A stretch of 42,415 nt of DNA from Candidatus Hydrogenedentota bacterium (GCA_012523015.1 JAAYJI010000262.1:1-42415); one strand, 5' to 3'. Shown: positions 1 through 8,432, counted from the stretch's first letter. The notes: a model not told the origin generated them from the letters alone. Program-made: numbers and translations.

Positions 1-584
1 ATATAGACCAATACGCCTAAATTATGGCGGCGGCAGGCAGGAATCATTTCGTATTCGGGCGCGCGGAAAAGAATGTTGTAGCCGATTTGGTTGGAGACGG
101 CTGATCCGTTTTTCATCCAATTCTTCAGGTTCTTCGGGCCAAAATTGGAGACACCGATCTCACGAATTTTACCTTCCTGTTGCAGCTTTTCTAAGACAGG
201 AATAATCTCTTCGTAGGGCGCTGCCGTGAAAGGCCAATGCACTTGGTACAAGTCCATGTGGTCAACGCCTAAACTGCGCAGGCTGTTTTCACAGGCAGTC
301 CGCAGTTTGTCCGGCGTGCAGCTGTCGGTCGATGCTTTTGATGCGATATAGACTTTATCGCGCCGACCACGGAGCGCTTTGCCCAAAATTTCTTCCGACT
401 GGCCGTCGCCGTATATTTCAGCCGTATCGAAAAGATTGATACCGGCATCTATGGCAGCGCCGACAACGCCGTCAACGTCAGTTTCGTTGTCATCGCCCCA
501 AAACTCGGGGTCGCCGATCTGCCAAGCGCCAAAAGAAATAATGGATACTTTAAGCGCGCTTTTACCTAGTGTCTTATAGTGCAT
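1..584 (-). CDS. Aldo/keto reductase, C-terminus cut off by the window edge
   Basis: About 194 residues are visible. They follow the aldo/keto reductase (beta/alpha)8 barrel: an N-terminal strand MHYKTLGKSALKVS, the cofactor and active-site segment NLFDTAEIYGDGQSEEILG with the catalytic Asp and Tyr, the catalytic-Lys strand KVYIASKAS, the HMDLYQVHWP segment containing the active-site His, and IREIGVSNFGPKNLK. The family reduces aldehydes or ketones with NAD(P)H in the cytoplasm; the substrate cannot be read from this part. The ATG at 584 follows an AGGAGT ribosome site on the minus strand (about 588-593). It lies 76 bases downstream of the Gfo/Idh gene on the same strand, so cotranscription is likely. 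The C-terminal third is outside the window, so whether the gene is intact is unknown. Confidence 0.9.
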   Translation of the reverse strand, partial: MHYKTLGKSALKVSIISFGAWQIGDPEFWGDDNETDVDGVVGAAIDAGINLFDTAEIYGDGQSEEILGKALRGRRDKVYIASKASTDSCTPDKLRTACENSLRSLGVDHMDLYQVHWPFTAAPYEEIIPVLEKLQQEGKIREIGVSNFGPKNLKNWMKNGSAVSNQIGYNILFRAPEYEMIPACRRHNLGVLVY

Positions 585-660
585 AATTACTCCTAAGGTC
601 GTATCAATTTCCTTCAAGGCAAGCAATTAAAGTTTCTGAACCGCTTGCTCGAAAGAAATA

Positions 661-1626
661 TTATAGTATGACAGGCAGTCCTGTTTGAATAGACTCACTG
701 GCGGCAAGGGTCACGCGCAAGGTCTTAAGCCCTTCCGCATAACTGCTGCGTATGCCCGTGCGTTTATTTTGTTTCAAGGCCTGAAGGAACAAGTCATTTT
801 CAATTTCATATTTGTTCTTCGCACTGAAATGTTTGATGATTTTATAGTCTTCCCGTATTTGCAGCCGATCGTCGGAGAGGGTCAGGCTAAATTGGGGCGT
901 ATCAATTTTCATGGACAGACTGCCGGGATGATTTAAGATGCAGGTCGTAGATATAGAGGCTACGGCGCCCGTTTTCAATCTGAGATTGATCACGCTGCTT
1001 TCTTCCACATCAAAATCTTTTATTTTCGACAGGCAGCCACGGGTACCCATGGCGTGCACTTCTGACACGGGCCCGCAAAGATAAAGCAGCAAATCGATGA
1101 TGTGTGAAGTTTCGTCCATGATCTGACCGCCGCCTTGATCTTTACGTTGAGACCATTTCGCTTCCGGCGGGTGGGTGTGCCAACTGCCCGTGATCAGAGA
1201 ATTGACCTCTCGGGAAAGAAGGCGCTTCGCTTGTTGGGTCAGATCACAATACCGATAACAATAACCCACCTTCGCCAGTATCTTGGATTTTCGGATGGCG
1301 GCGCTGATGGTACGTGCTGTCTTAATATCCAGTGCAATGGGCATTTCGATAAACAAATGGATGCCCCGTGTTGCTGCTTCTAGTTCATAGGCGCCGTGCG
1401 CAACGGGGGGTACCGCAATATAGACTGCCTGCGGTTTGCCCGTATCGTACATGGAAAGGGCATCTTTAAAAACAGGGACGTTGAAACGTGCTCCGAAAGA
1501 TTCTGCTTTTTCTTGATTGATATCAAAGCAGCCGACGAATTCCACATCGTTTCTTTGTGCAAGCAAATTACTATGGGTGGAGGCTATTGCGCCACAACCG
1601 ATGAACCCGATTCTGACAGGGTTCAT
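661..1626 (-). CDS. Gfo/Idh/MocA family NAD(P)-dependent oxidoreductase
   Basis: The 321-residue protein has an N-terminal Rossmann fold with the dinucleotide motif GFIGCGAIA (residues 7-15) and a C-terminal alpha/beta domain with GGGQIMDETSHIIDLLLYL, matching the family pattern of a conserved Asp and a catalytic His. These enzymes oxidise or reduce sugars, inositols or related polyols. The usual E-K-P motif at the end of the Rossmann domain reads E-M-P here (E94 M95 P96), so the lysine usually assigned to catalysis is absent. The start at 1626 is set by an AAGGAG site three bases upstream. No signal peptide is seen, so the protein should be cytoplasmic. It sits between a secreted sialidase-like protein and an aldo/keto reductase, which suits a sugar-catabolic role. 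The substrate is unknown. Confidence 0.9.
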   Translation of the reverse strand: MNPVRIGFIGCGAIASTHSNLLAQRNDVEFVGCFDINQEKAESFGARFNVPVFKDALSMYDTGKPQAVYIAVPPVAHGAYELEAATRGIHLFIEMPIALDIKTARTISAAIRKSKILAKVGYCYRYCDLTQQAKRLLSREVNSLITGSWHTHPPEAKWSQRKDQGGGQIMDETSHIIDLLLYLCGPVSEVHAMGTRGCLSKIKDFDVEESSVINLRLKTGAVASISTTCILNHPGSLSMKIDTPQFSLTLSDDRLQIREDYKIIKHFSAKNKYEIENDLFLQALKQNKRTGIRSSYAEGLKTLRVTLAASESIQTGLPVIL

Positions 1627-1814
1627 AGTCTCCTTCCTTTTCCCCGGTCATAAAAGATATTCGCTTTAGGTGCTGATATATTAAACATACGGGATACCGT
1701 GAGGGATATCAAGATCAATAGAACAGCGCCTTGCTGTTGCACATGATCTCCATGAGTCTATCATAACAAAAGCCGACACCGTAAAAAGTCACCGTCACGA
1801 AGCTTCACTATTAT

Positions 1815-4460
1815 TTAAGGAATGATCTTCACATGAAGATGCGTATAGGCGGCGTAACCGCTATCATTTTCCCGTTTCACCTTCACGATGTAGTCGCCCG
1901 GCTGCTCATAGTGGTGCTCCAGCATCGTGTAACCATCCGGTGCGTGGGGGTCGGGATTCTTGCCCGATTGAGTGTAAACGGGGGCGCTGCCATCACCAAA
2001 ATCCCATATTTCTGATCCATCTTTAAATCCGAAAGCCCGCACGGAAAAGGTAATACGATCTCCGGCTTTCAGATTAAAGGTAGGCGTGTATGCAACATGG
2101 AGCGAAGGCATATATCTTTCAGGATTCTCAGGATTAAGGACGTGTACGATGGCAAAATCATAATCGACCGCCCCGCGGCTATCGGTAATTTTTAATAGCT
2201 CTTCAAATTTACCGGGCTGCAAATACTGGCGTTCCACTTTTTCTCCCACGGCCGTTTCACCATCGGTAAACTGCCACTCATAAGAGTTAATGGCATCTGC
2301 TGCAGTCCAGCTGTGCGATCCGTCTAGGGTTATGGTGGCGCCGGGCATGATCAAATGACGTTGACGGGCGCAGGCTAAAATTTCAGGTTGGTATTGATTT
2401 ATATAGGCTTCTCGGATGAGTGCATGGGAAGGCAGCGTTCCCCAATCGCCGCTGGGTTGTCTGCATTTAATTTCAAAATGCAAATGAGACCAACCGCCGC
2501 TGGCGCCCTCTTTGCCGACTAGACCGAGAAAAGTTCCTTTTTTCACGTAGTCGCCTAATTGCACGCCTTCATCTATGTGGCTAAAATGGCTGTAGCGATA
2601 AAACCAGCCGCGCTCATCGTATAAATACAGCACATCAGCCCGTGACTTAATCGGCGTATCTTCCGTAAATCCCGACAAATTTTGACCCCGCGCAGAAACG
2701 ACCAAGCAGTCGCAGGCTGCTAAAACACGGGTTTGTCCTTCCACTGCGCCCAAATCAATGCCCGCATGATAGTAAACCGTTTTTGAAATACGTGCGCCGC
2801 CATCAACGGGTTCATTATCAAACCACGTATGGGAACTATGCCAAAGCTGGTCGATAGGGTAAAGAAAGGAATCAGGCTCCATAAGGGGGCTGTCTTTCGG
2901 CCACAGCCGCAGACGAATCTCCTTTCGCAATCCCCAATAATCTTCTGCGGCGCCTTTGTTATACCCCTGCGTGATGGGCGCGTCCACCAATACCCCGTCT
3001 ACCTCTACGGGTCGGTTATAAAGTCCGGCCGTCAAGGTTGTTTCGTCTTCTCCAACGCGCAGGGTCACGTCAGCGCGACGCACGGCATCGCGGATAGGAT
3101 CGCGAGTTTCATCCAATCCAAGTACCGCCAGATCGACTGTACTGCCGTCTTGCAAGGGAAGGGAAAGTTCCTCGCCTACATCAAGATCAACCAGCGTAAA
3201 AAGCGGGGACAGCGAAGGATAGGGGAAGCGCACCGCCAGATTGGGGCTTTCCCATTGGATCCGTGCGCAAAATAAGGCTCCCGTAGCGCCGCGCGTGCGC
3301 ATCTCATCATTCCAGATGCCTTCATTGACGGTGACCCACGACTCGCGCTCTGACACGTTGGCTGCGCCAAAATTACCTAAGGTAGCGCCACGCTCCGGAA
3401 TCAAAACACGCTCCGATGCCCGTAAGACACATAGATTATCCGTATCAACTTGGGCAATGAACAAGGGCGCGCGGTGGCGCATAATGTGGTCGTTGTCGGC
3501 GCCACGGCGTGTATAGACTAAAAATAGAGCGTCGGAATGGGTCACCCAATGCTGCTGCGTGTTATAGGAACCCAATTCTTGACCGTCATCAAAAAGCCAC
3601 GGAGTAATAGGGTCAAAATGTATCCCGTCTGTGCCGGACGTGACGTAGCCTCCGTTATCATTACGCAAGGTCAAATAGAAGCGATCATCAAGGCGGGCAA
3701 GGGAAGGTTCACATAATCCGCGCCCCCCTTCAAAGGTCATTTCCGTGCCATGCTCAAGGTAGGTGAGTTCTTCGCCGTCAAAGGCGCAGCGTGCCACCGT
3801 AACCGAATAATCCTTTTGTCCGTCAGTCCCATAATACAGGGGCAGCAAGAGATTGCCATTGGGCTCAATCAGCCATTGGGCGCAGGCGTTACGGGAAAAA
3901 TGGAACTTGGGCTCATCCGGCATCTCAAGGACTTTCCAGCCGGTCCAGGTATCGGTCTTCGGATCGTACAGGGCATAGGCGGTTTGATCGGAACGTGCTT
4001 CATCTTCATAAAGACTGCCGTCGGGCCGATAATAAAGTTGAGCGCCAATGGCGAGCACCTTTCCGGTTATAGGATGGTAGCCCGGCGTTACATCACACAC
4101 AGCGCGAATGGTGCCGCCCGGGCCATCCCGCCATACCAGTTCGGGGATTTCGGTAGGACCTGTCCACGTTTTTCCAAGATCATCTGTGCGCATGCTATAC
4201 AAGCCCGAGTAGAAATCGGAGACCTGCAAATGTTTTTGTACAGTCATAAGGATGGCAGGCTGTCCATCCCGCCCGCCTTGTGGAATAGCGGTGACGCGTG
4301 GATGAAACCATAAGAACTCACCATCATCATGTTCAACAGCAGTATCCAATTGAATGGTATATGCCGGCGCTTCCTGCGCCTCTGCAAAAGTAATTTGAAA
4401 AAGAAATGATACGGCAGCAATCAGCACAAAGGCATTAACGGTTATTCTTGTACGATTCAT
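1815..4460 (-). CDS. Secreted multidomain protein: sialidase-like propeller, M23 peptidase domain, two PKD domains
   Basis: The protein has 881 residues. Residues 1-28 form a signal peptide. Residues about 45-410 resemble the sialidase/BNR superfamily: there is an Asp-box-like RTDDLGKTW (91-99) and a CEPSLARLDDRFYLTLRND strand pair (about 250-268). Residues about 420-530 look like a beta-rich linker. Residues about 560-670 form an M23 (LytM-type) metallopeptidase domain with HAGID (565-569, the HxxxD zinc pair), YRYSHF and HLHFE (H659, H661). Two PKD-type domains follow, at about 691-777 and 785-879 (IWDFGDGS at 818-825). All M23 zinc ligands are present, so peptidoglycan or peptide hydrolysis is possible; whether the sialidase-like part is catalytic cannot be judged. 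The product is probably periplasmic or extracellular. The ATG follows an AAAGG-type site. No frameshift is seen across the domain joints. Confidence 0.85.
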   Translation of the reverse strand: MNRTRITVNAFVLIAAVSFLFQITFAEAQEAPAYTIQLDTAVEHDDGEFLWFHPRVTAIPQGGRDGQPAILMTVQKHLQVSDFYSGLYSMRTDDLGKTWTGPTEIPELVWRDGPGGTIRAVCDVTPGYHPITGKVLAIGAQLYYRPDGSLYEDEARSDQTAYALYDPKTDTWTGWKVLEMPDEPKFHFSRNACAQWLIEPNGNLLLPLYYGTDGQKDYSVTVARCAFDGEELTYLEHGTEMTFEGGRGLCEPSLARLDDRFYLTLRNDNGGYVTSGTDGIHFDPITPWLFDDGQELGSYNTQQHWVTHSDALFLVYTRRGADNDHIMRHRAPLFIAQVDTDNLCVLRASERVLIPERGATLGNFGAANVSERESWVTVNEGIWNDEMRTRGATGALFCARIQWESPNLAVRFPYPSLSPLFTLVDLDVGEELSLPLQDGSTVDLAVLGLDETRDPIRDAVRRADVTLRVGEDETTLTAGLYNRPVEVDGVLVDAPITQGYNKGAAEDYWGLRKEIRLRLWPKDSPLMEPDSFLYPIDQLWHSSHTWFDNEPVDGGARISKTVYYHAGIDLGAVEGQTRVLAACDCLVVSARGQNLSGFTEDTPIKSRADVLYLYDERGWFYRYSHFSHIDEGVQLGDYVKKGTFLGLVGKEGASGGWSHLHFEIKCRQPSGDWGTLPSHALIREAYINQYQPEILACARQRHLIMPGATITLDGSHSWTAADAINSYEWQFTDGETAVGEKVERQYLQPGKFEELLKITDSRGAVDYDFAIVHVLNPENPERYMPSLHVAYTPTFNLKAGDRITFSVRAFGFKDGSEIWDFGDGSAPVYTQSGKNPDPHAPDGYTMLEHHYEQPGDYIVKVKRENDSGYAAYTHLHVKIIP

Positions 4461-4520
4461 TGAAATGACCTTTCTTTAGGCGTGAGCATTCTCAGAAGCC
4501 CTTCCCGTTTACAGGTATTT

Positions 4521-4549
4521 TTGTAATTTTGTGGTGCCTTCGGTATTAT
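4521..4549 (+). promoter_or_regulatory. Sigma70-type promoter for the HAD hydrolase gene
   Basis: A TTGTAA -35 element (4521-4526) and a TATTAT -10 element (4544-4549) are separated by exactly 17 bases. This places the start point near 4556, about 100 bases before the HAD start. The leader contains a 7-base-pair inverted repeat (CAGCCGC at 4572-4578, GCGGCTG at 4615-4621). The call rests on sequence match only. Confidence 0.5.
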
Positions 4550-4655
4550 AGCCTCTTAAGCCCATGAAACACAGCCGCTGTTTGGGGACGCTTTAAAAAT
4601 GGTTGCGGCTGCGTTCCCAAGCCCGATTGATATTGAAGGAAAGAATGCTATATCC

Positions 4656-5366
4656 ATGACGATCCGAGCAATTACTTTTGATTTTTGGTTAACCTTGTTC
4701 AGAGACCTTAACGGTGAAAAACGGCATGATTTACGGATGGCAGCACTAAGAGAGGCCATTCCGATCAGTGAAGAAGAGGCGGACAAAACACTGCGGGAGG
4801 TCATGGACCATTTCATGCGTCAGCATATTGAAACACAAAATACGCTCACGCCCATGGACGCGGTGCAAATGGCCTGTGCGAAACATCAAACTTCGTTGAG
4901 TTCCTCTGAGGCGGCCAAAATGGCAGCAGCTTTTGCAGACGTTATTTTGCTGCATCCGCCGGAGCCCATTGAAGATGCTCTTGAAGCGGTGACGGCAGCG
5001 GCAGAGAAAGTACCGGTCGCCATCATATCGGATACGGGTATTAGTCCGGGCAAAAACTTAAGCATTTTACTGGAGCGGCAAGGCTTTCTTCCGCTGTTTC
5101 AATCGTTGGCTTTTTCCGATGAAATCGGCGCGGCAAAACCGCAGCGCATTATGTTTGAAACGACCGCGCAGCGCTTGGGCGTGAGAATTGATGAGCTTTT
5201 ACATATAGGCGATTTAGAGCCCACCGATATCGTGGGCGCACAACAGGTGAACAGTAAAGCCGCTTTGTTTACCGCTGTCAATGATCGATTTGCTGAGGGG
5301 ACCAAAGCGGATTATATTTTTCCGTCTTGGCGCCATTTTCTCGAACTCCTGCCCGACCTTATTTAA
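4656..5366 (+). CDS. HAD-superfamily hydrolase
   Basis: The 236-residue protein shows the four HAD motifs: motif I FDFWLTL with nucleophile D9, motif II IISDTG with S125, motif III K161 in GAAKPQ, and motif IV HIGDLEPTD with D186 and D191. A helical cap lies between about 20 and 110. The family usually hydrolyses phosphate esters through a phospho-aspartate. The second Asp of motif I (general acid/base) is replaced by Trp (D-F-W), which may lower phosphatase activity or change the reaction. The ATG at 4656 was chosen over an upstream in-frame ATG at 4599 because it begins directly at the conserved first strand and has a GAAGGA stretch about 13 bases upstream. Its neighbours do not reveal the substrate. 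Confidence 0.85.
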   Translation: MTIRAITFDFWLTLFRDLNGEKRHDLRMAALREAIPISEEEADKTLREVMDHFMRQHIETQNTLTPMDAVQMACAKHQTSLSSSEAAKMAAAFADVILLHPPEPIEDALEAVTAAAEKVPVAIISDTGISPGKNLSILLERQGFLPLFQSLAFSDEIGAAKPQRIMFETTAQRLGVRIDELLHIGDLEPTDIVGAQQVNSKAALFTAVNDRFAEGTKADYIFPSWRHFLELLPDLI

Positions 5367-5563
5367 ATACCGCCGTGCGTGCCGTCGTCAATGATTGCCC
5401 CCGGTTCGACCTGAGTGGAAGAGGTATTCTTGTCTATGAGCTCAACGAAGCATAGCTGTCCCTTAACACAGGCTTCTTAAATGCCCGTGCAACTTCACCC
5501 GACTGACTGCTTTAAACTGTGAAAATCGGATAGGATACCGTGTAAAAAAGGAGTATCCCAACC

Positions 5564-5592
5564 CTAAGGTCATGATATACTCATACCCTTAG
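5564..5592. promoter_or_regulatory. Interrupted palindrome centred on a -10-like box
   Basis: Two nested inverted repeats share one centre at 5578. The outer arms are CTAAGG (5564-5569) and CCTTAG (5587-5592); the inner arms are ATGA (5572-5575) and TCAT (5581-5584), each separated from the outer arm by two bases. The central TATAC plus the next T forms a TATACT -10-like element (5576-5581), about 46 bases before the start at 5628. No good -35 box is visible. The layout would suit a dimeric regulator covering the promoter; this is inference. Confidence 0.4.
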
Positions 5593-5627
5593 TACAGGCG
5601 ATTTTTCGAAGTGAAGCGTGCTGATTG

Positions 5628-6722
5628 ATGATTTTGCTAAAAAAACAGGAACAAAAATTAGGGAAAGTAAATATCAACACCATGATGATAGACAACCCTG
5701 AAAAAAGAATACTTTCTTATGTTGCTGCGCCTAGGACAAAGAACAGCAAATCTGAAAGAAAAAATATTTCTAAAACAGTGTTTTGCTTCCTTCGTCGAAA
5801 AGTTTTCGCAACTACGCTTTTATCAGCTGCCGTACTTATCCTTTTGCGGGCTTCTGTTGCTTATGCTGCTGAAGATCCCACGAAACCGGATTTTGAAATT
5901 CCCAAGACCCATATTGAAGTGCGCGTGCTGCCCGATCCGAAAAGTGTGGAACAAGATCCCGTACCCAAGGCGCTGTCTCAAAGTGAAGAAGAGAAGCGAG
6001 ACACGGTTCCTACTTTAGACTCTCTCCATCTCGAAATGCAGACCCTGCGCGATGAATTGCGTCTCTTACAATCAACGCTTGATTTGCTGATCAATCAAAT
6101 TATGGAAGATCAACGCAAAGAAAATGAATTTCTCCGACAAGAGATCTGGCGTTTAAATCAACAACGAGAAGAATGCGGATTACCCGATCAAACGCGAATA
6201 CCACGGCCCGGTATTGGGATTATTCGGGAAGTTTTAGACGGGCAAGATTTCTACGGTCAAGAAGATGAATTTGACGAACAAAAGCCGCTGATTGATTTTT
6301 CTCAAGGAGCAATACTGCTTCCCGAGGATTATAGCGATTCCGAAAAAGAAGAAGAAGAAGAGGTTCCGGGAAGCGGCAAAGCCAGTTCCTATACCATCCT
6401 CCAAGAATGGGGCCGTGACCCCGATATGGTCGCTGAAATAGGAGAGGGCGCCGCATCGTTAAAAGGGATGGTAGGTGTTGTGCCTGCCGGGAGTCCCCGC
6501 GCCGATGTGGAACAGCTCGGCCGTGAATTAAGAAAACAGTATGACGAATATGATAACATCAATATAGAATTATTCGATGATGAAGAGGCTGCCCAACACT
6601 ATGCACAAACACAGGTGGGCGATTCCGCGCACCGTGTTTTGAGCATTTCTAAACATGCAACCTCCGGGCGCGACATTATCCTATACATAAAAAAGGGGGA
6701 AGCCCAAGAGGTTGCGCCCTAG
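5628..6722 (+). CDS. Hypothetical membrane-anchored coiled-coil protein
   Basis: I do not recognise this 364-residue protein. It begins with about 55 polar, basic residues, followed by one hydrophobic segment (about 60-80, ending ASVAYA-AED) that could be a signal anchor or a late signal peptide. Residues about 125-180 are rich in Leu, Glu and Gln with heptad spacing and likely form a coiled coil. An acidic run (KEEEEE) sits near residue 242. The C-terminal 120 residues are mixed alpha/beta in appearance, with no catalytic motif that I can name. The start is uncertain: TTG 5625 and ATG 5628 are adjacent, ribosome-site support is weak, and a later ATG pair near 5682 is possible. If the N-terminal extension is real, the protein is probably anchored with the coiled coil outside the cytoplasm. 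Confidence 0.6.
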   Translation: MILLKKQEQKLGKVNINTMMIDNPEKRILSYVAAPRTKNSKSERKNISKTVFCFLRRKVFATTLLSAAVLILLRASVAYAAEDPTKPDFEIPKTHIEVRVLPDPKSVEQDPVPKALSQSEEEKRDTVPTLDSLHLEMQTLRDELRLLQSTLDLLINQIMEDQRKENEFLRQEIWRLNQQREECGLPDQTRIPRPGIGIIREVLDGQDFYGQEDEFDEQKPLIDFSQGAILLPEDYSDSEKEEEEEVPGSGKASSYTILQEWGRDPDMVAEIGEGAASLKGMVGVVPAGSPRADVEQLGRELRKQYDEYDNINIELFDDEEAAQHYAQTQVGDSAHRVLSISKHATSGRDIILYIKKGEAQEVAP

Positions 6723-6833
6723 GCTGAAAAGACGCTTAGCCAAGAACTTTTTGGCCTCAATGGATCGGGCAGCATTCCCCACGTTTACCTGTAAAACTAC
6801 CCATGAAACCTAGGTTACAAAATAAGGAGAAGA

Positions 6834-7334
6834 ATGATGAAAGATGCACTTGAAGTCTTACGTACCCGCAGAACTGTCCGCGAATATGACACAAGCCAAG
6901 GGATCGATAAAGAGGTCTGGGAAACCATTATTGATTGTGGTCGGCTCGCTTGCACCGCACGCAATGATCAACCCTGGGAATTTGTGGTCATTACCGATTC
7001 TAAAACGCGGCAACAAATCGCCGATTTGACAGAACACGGAAAACATATAGCCGATGCCGCCGCTTGCGTTGCTGTATTTTGTACGCGTACCGATTATTAT
7101 GTTGAAGACGGCGCGGCAGCCACACAAAACATGTTGAATGCGGCGTGGGCATTGGGTGTTGCAGGCTGTTGGGTAGACGGCGATAAAAAAGACTACGCTC
7201 CGGCAGTTGCTAAAATGCTGGGCGCTCCGGAAGACAAGAAACTTTTTAGCTTGGTTGCTTTAGGGCGACCTGCCGCTATCCCTGAAACGGAAAAACGCCC
7301 CTTAAATGAGGTGCTGCACTGGGAAAAATTTTAA
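6834..7334 (+). CDS. Small nitroreductase-family flavoprotein
   Basis: The 166-residue protein fits the FMN-dependent nitroreductase fold. It opens with the family pattern LEVLRTRRTVREYD, which binds FMN phosphate through the Arg residues. It continues with NDQPWEFVVITD (the usual Q/N-P-W segment), an AATQNMLNAAWALGVAGCW helix, and the closing VALGRP motif. Such enzymes use NAD(P)H to reduce nitro groups, quinones or other acceptors, usually as cytoplasmic dimers; the substrate is not predictable. An AGGAG site at 6825-6829 lies 4 bases before the ATG at 6834 and 7 before the next ATG at 6837, so the true start may be 6837. The stop overlaps that of the convergent methyltransferase gene by four bases. 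Confidence 0.9.
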   Translation: MMKDALEVLRTRRTVREYDTSQGIDKEVWETIIDCGRLACTARNDQPWEFVVITDSKTRQQIADLTEHGKHIADAAACVAVFCTRTDYYVEDGAAATQNMLNAAWALGVAGCWVDGDKKDYAPAVAKMLGAPEDKKLFSLVALGRPAAIPETEKRPLNEVLHWEKF

Positions 7335-7843
7335 TCCTGCCACCTCCAAGGCCCCGTGCCTTGTTCGAGGGTTAAGAAGCGTTTTTTCCAAGGCAGCCCA
7401 CATCCAAATCCGCCGAGTGCACCGCCGGCGGCAACAACGCGATGGCAAGGAATTAACAAGAGTATCGGATTTGCGCCCATGGCTGTGCCAATTGCACGGG
7501 CAGCCTTGGGCGAACCAATCTCTTCGGCTAAAGCGCCGTAGCTGCGGATTTGTCCGTAGCCGATTCTTTGTGCGGCGCGCCATGCCCGTTGCTGAAACGC
7601 CGTACCTTTCCGTAAATCGAGGGGGAAGGCGGATAAATCGATAGCCTTGCCGGCGAAGTAGTCGGTGAGCATTTTTGTCAATCGCCGTTGCTGAGCGCCG
7701 TCCGAGATTGCCGTAAGCGGCAGGGCAGGAGGCTGTGCATCTGCCGCATAAAGGGTCAGTCTTTGCAATCCTTGACCGGAGAGGTAACCGCACAGGGCGC
7801 CGCCGGCGAAATCAAAACGAAAGTTAATGTCTTGATCTGTCAC
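7331..7843 (-). CDS. ogt: Methylated-DNA--protein-cysteine S-methyltransferase
   Basis: This suicide repair protein moves alkyl groups from O6 of guanine to its own cysteine. The 170-residue protein has the active-site motif IPCHRVV with acceptor C133, the helix-turn-helix region GTAFQQRAWRAAQRIGYG with its recognition helix KAARAIGTAMGANP, and the closing GGFGCGLPWKKRFLTLEQ. The N-terminal domain is short, as in Ogt-type proteins. I chose the GTG at 7843 because a GGAG site lies six bases upstream on the minus strand. A longer reading frame extends upstream to 7939, but that part runs into the RNase P RNA and is not likely to be coding. No terminator separates it from rnpB, so some transcripts may continue from that gene. 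Confidence 0.93.
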   Translation of the reverse strand: MTDQDINFRFDFAGGALCGYLSGQGLQRLTLYAADAQPPALPLTAISDGAQQRRLTKMLTDYFAGKAIDLSAFPLDLRKGTAFQQRAWRAAQRIGYGQIRSYGALAEEIGSPKAARAIGTAMGANPILLLIPCHRVVAAGGALGGFGCGLPWKKRFLTLEQGTGPWRWQD

Positions 7844-7876
7844 GTGATTCTCCGCAATGCAGTGAGAGGAAACTAA

Positions 7877-8236
7877 GCAAGTGGGCCTATAAGCCGGGTT
7901 CTGTCCGGAGCGTCGAAACGCTCCTGAACGGTCATTCATCTAGGACCAACGTCACCGCAGGTCTCAAGCATCCTACCCGGAACCGGCGTGGGCAACGCCA
8001 TTGGTTCCCTATTTGGATTTGCTCCGGACGGGGTTTAGCGAGCCGTTGCGTCACCGCAAACGCTGGTGCGCTCTTACCGCACCTTTTCACCGTTACCTGC
8101 CGAAACAGGCTGTGTATTTTCTGTGCCACTTTCCGTCGGATCACTCCGCCTTCGTGTTACGAAGCGTCCTGCCCTGTGGAGCCCGGACTTTCCTCGATAC
8201 GGATAAAACCGCACCGCGACCGTTCAGCCCACTTGC
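7877..8236 (-). ncRNA. rnpB: RNase P RNA, bacterial class A
   Basis: This is the catalytic RNA that trims the 5' leader from precursor tRNAs. On the minus strand the canonical core is plain: GAGGAAAGTCCGGGCTCC near the 5' end, CACAGGGCAGG following it, AGATGAATGACCG toward the 3' side, and AGAACCCGGCTTATAGG at the end. The two ends pair perfectly: GCAAGTGGGC at 8227-8236 (minus sense) pairs with GCCCACTTGC at 7877-7886, giving a 10-base-pair P1 helix. The length of 360 bases is normal. A TATACT -10 box lies 7 bases upstream of the inferred 5' end. Exact ends are inferred from the P1 helix. Confidence 0.96.
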
Positions 8237-8242
8237 ATCATC

Positions 8243-8248
8243 AGTATA
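8243..8248 (-). promoter_or_regulatory. -10 element of the rnpB promoter
   Basis: TATACT on the minus strand lies 7 bases upstream of the 5' end predicted from the P1 helix, the spacing expected for a -10 box. A good -35 at 17 bases is not seen; TTGTGG lies 21 bases away. The agreement with the independently placed RNA end supports the call. Confidence 0.5.
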
Positions 8249-8334
8249 AGCCCCCATCCCGGGTTATTTCCACAAAGAGACCAAAAAAATATTTCGCCGT
8301 GTCTGGAACGCGAATAGAAATCTCCTTCCTAACT

Positions 8335-8363
8335 TTGAAATAATTAAAGAGTTGGGATACACT
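8335..8363 (+). promoter_or_regulatory. Sigma70-type promoter for the ChbG-like deacetylase gene
   Basis: TTGAAA (8335-8340) and TACACT (8358-8363) are separated by 17 bases. The predicted start near 8370 gives a leader of about 60 bases before the ATG at 8433. It points away from the rnpB promoter in the same intergenic region. Confidence 0.5.
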
Positions 8364-8432
8364 GTTATTTCCTTCCAAGCACTTTTGTTAAGTGTGCCCT
8401 ATTTTATTTTCAACAAGAAAAAGGACGTGATT

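Noticed and set aside
7844-7939. N-terminal extension of the methyltransferase reading frame
   Set aside because: It runs into the 3' end of the RNase P RNA gene, while a GTG with a GGAG site at 7843 gives a normal-length protein.
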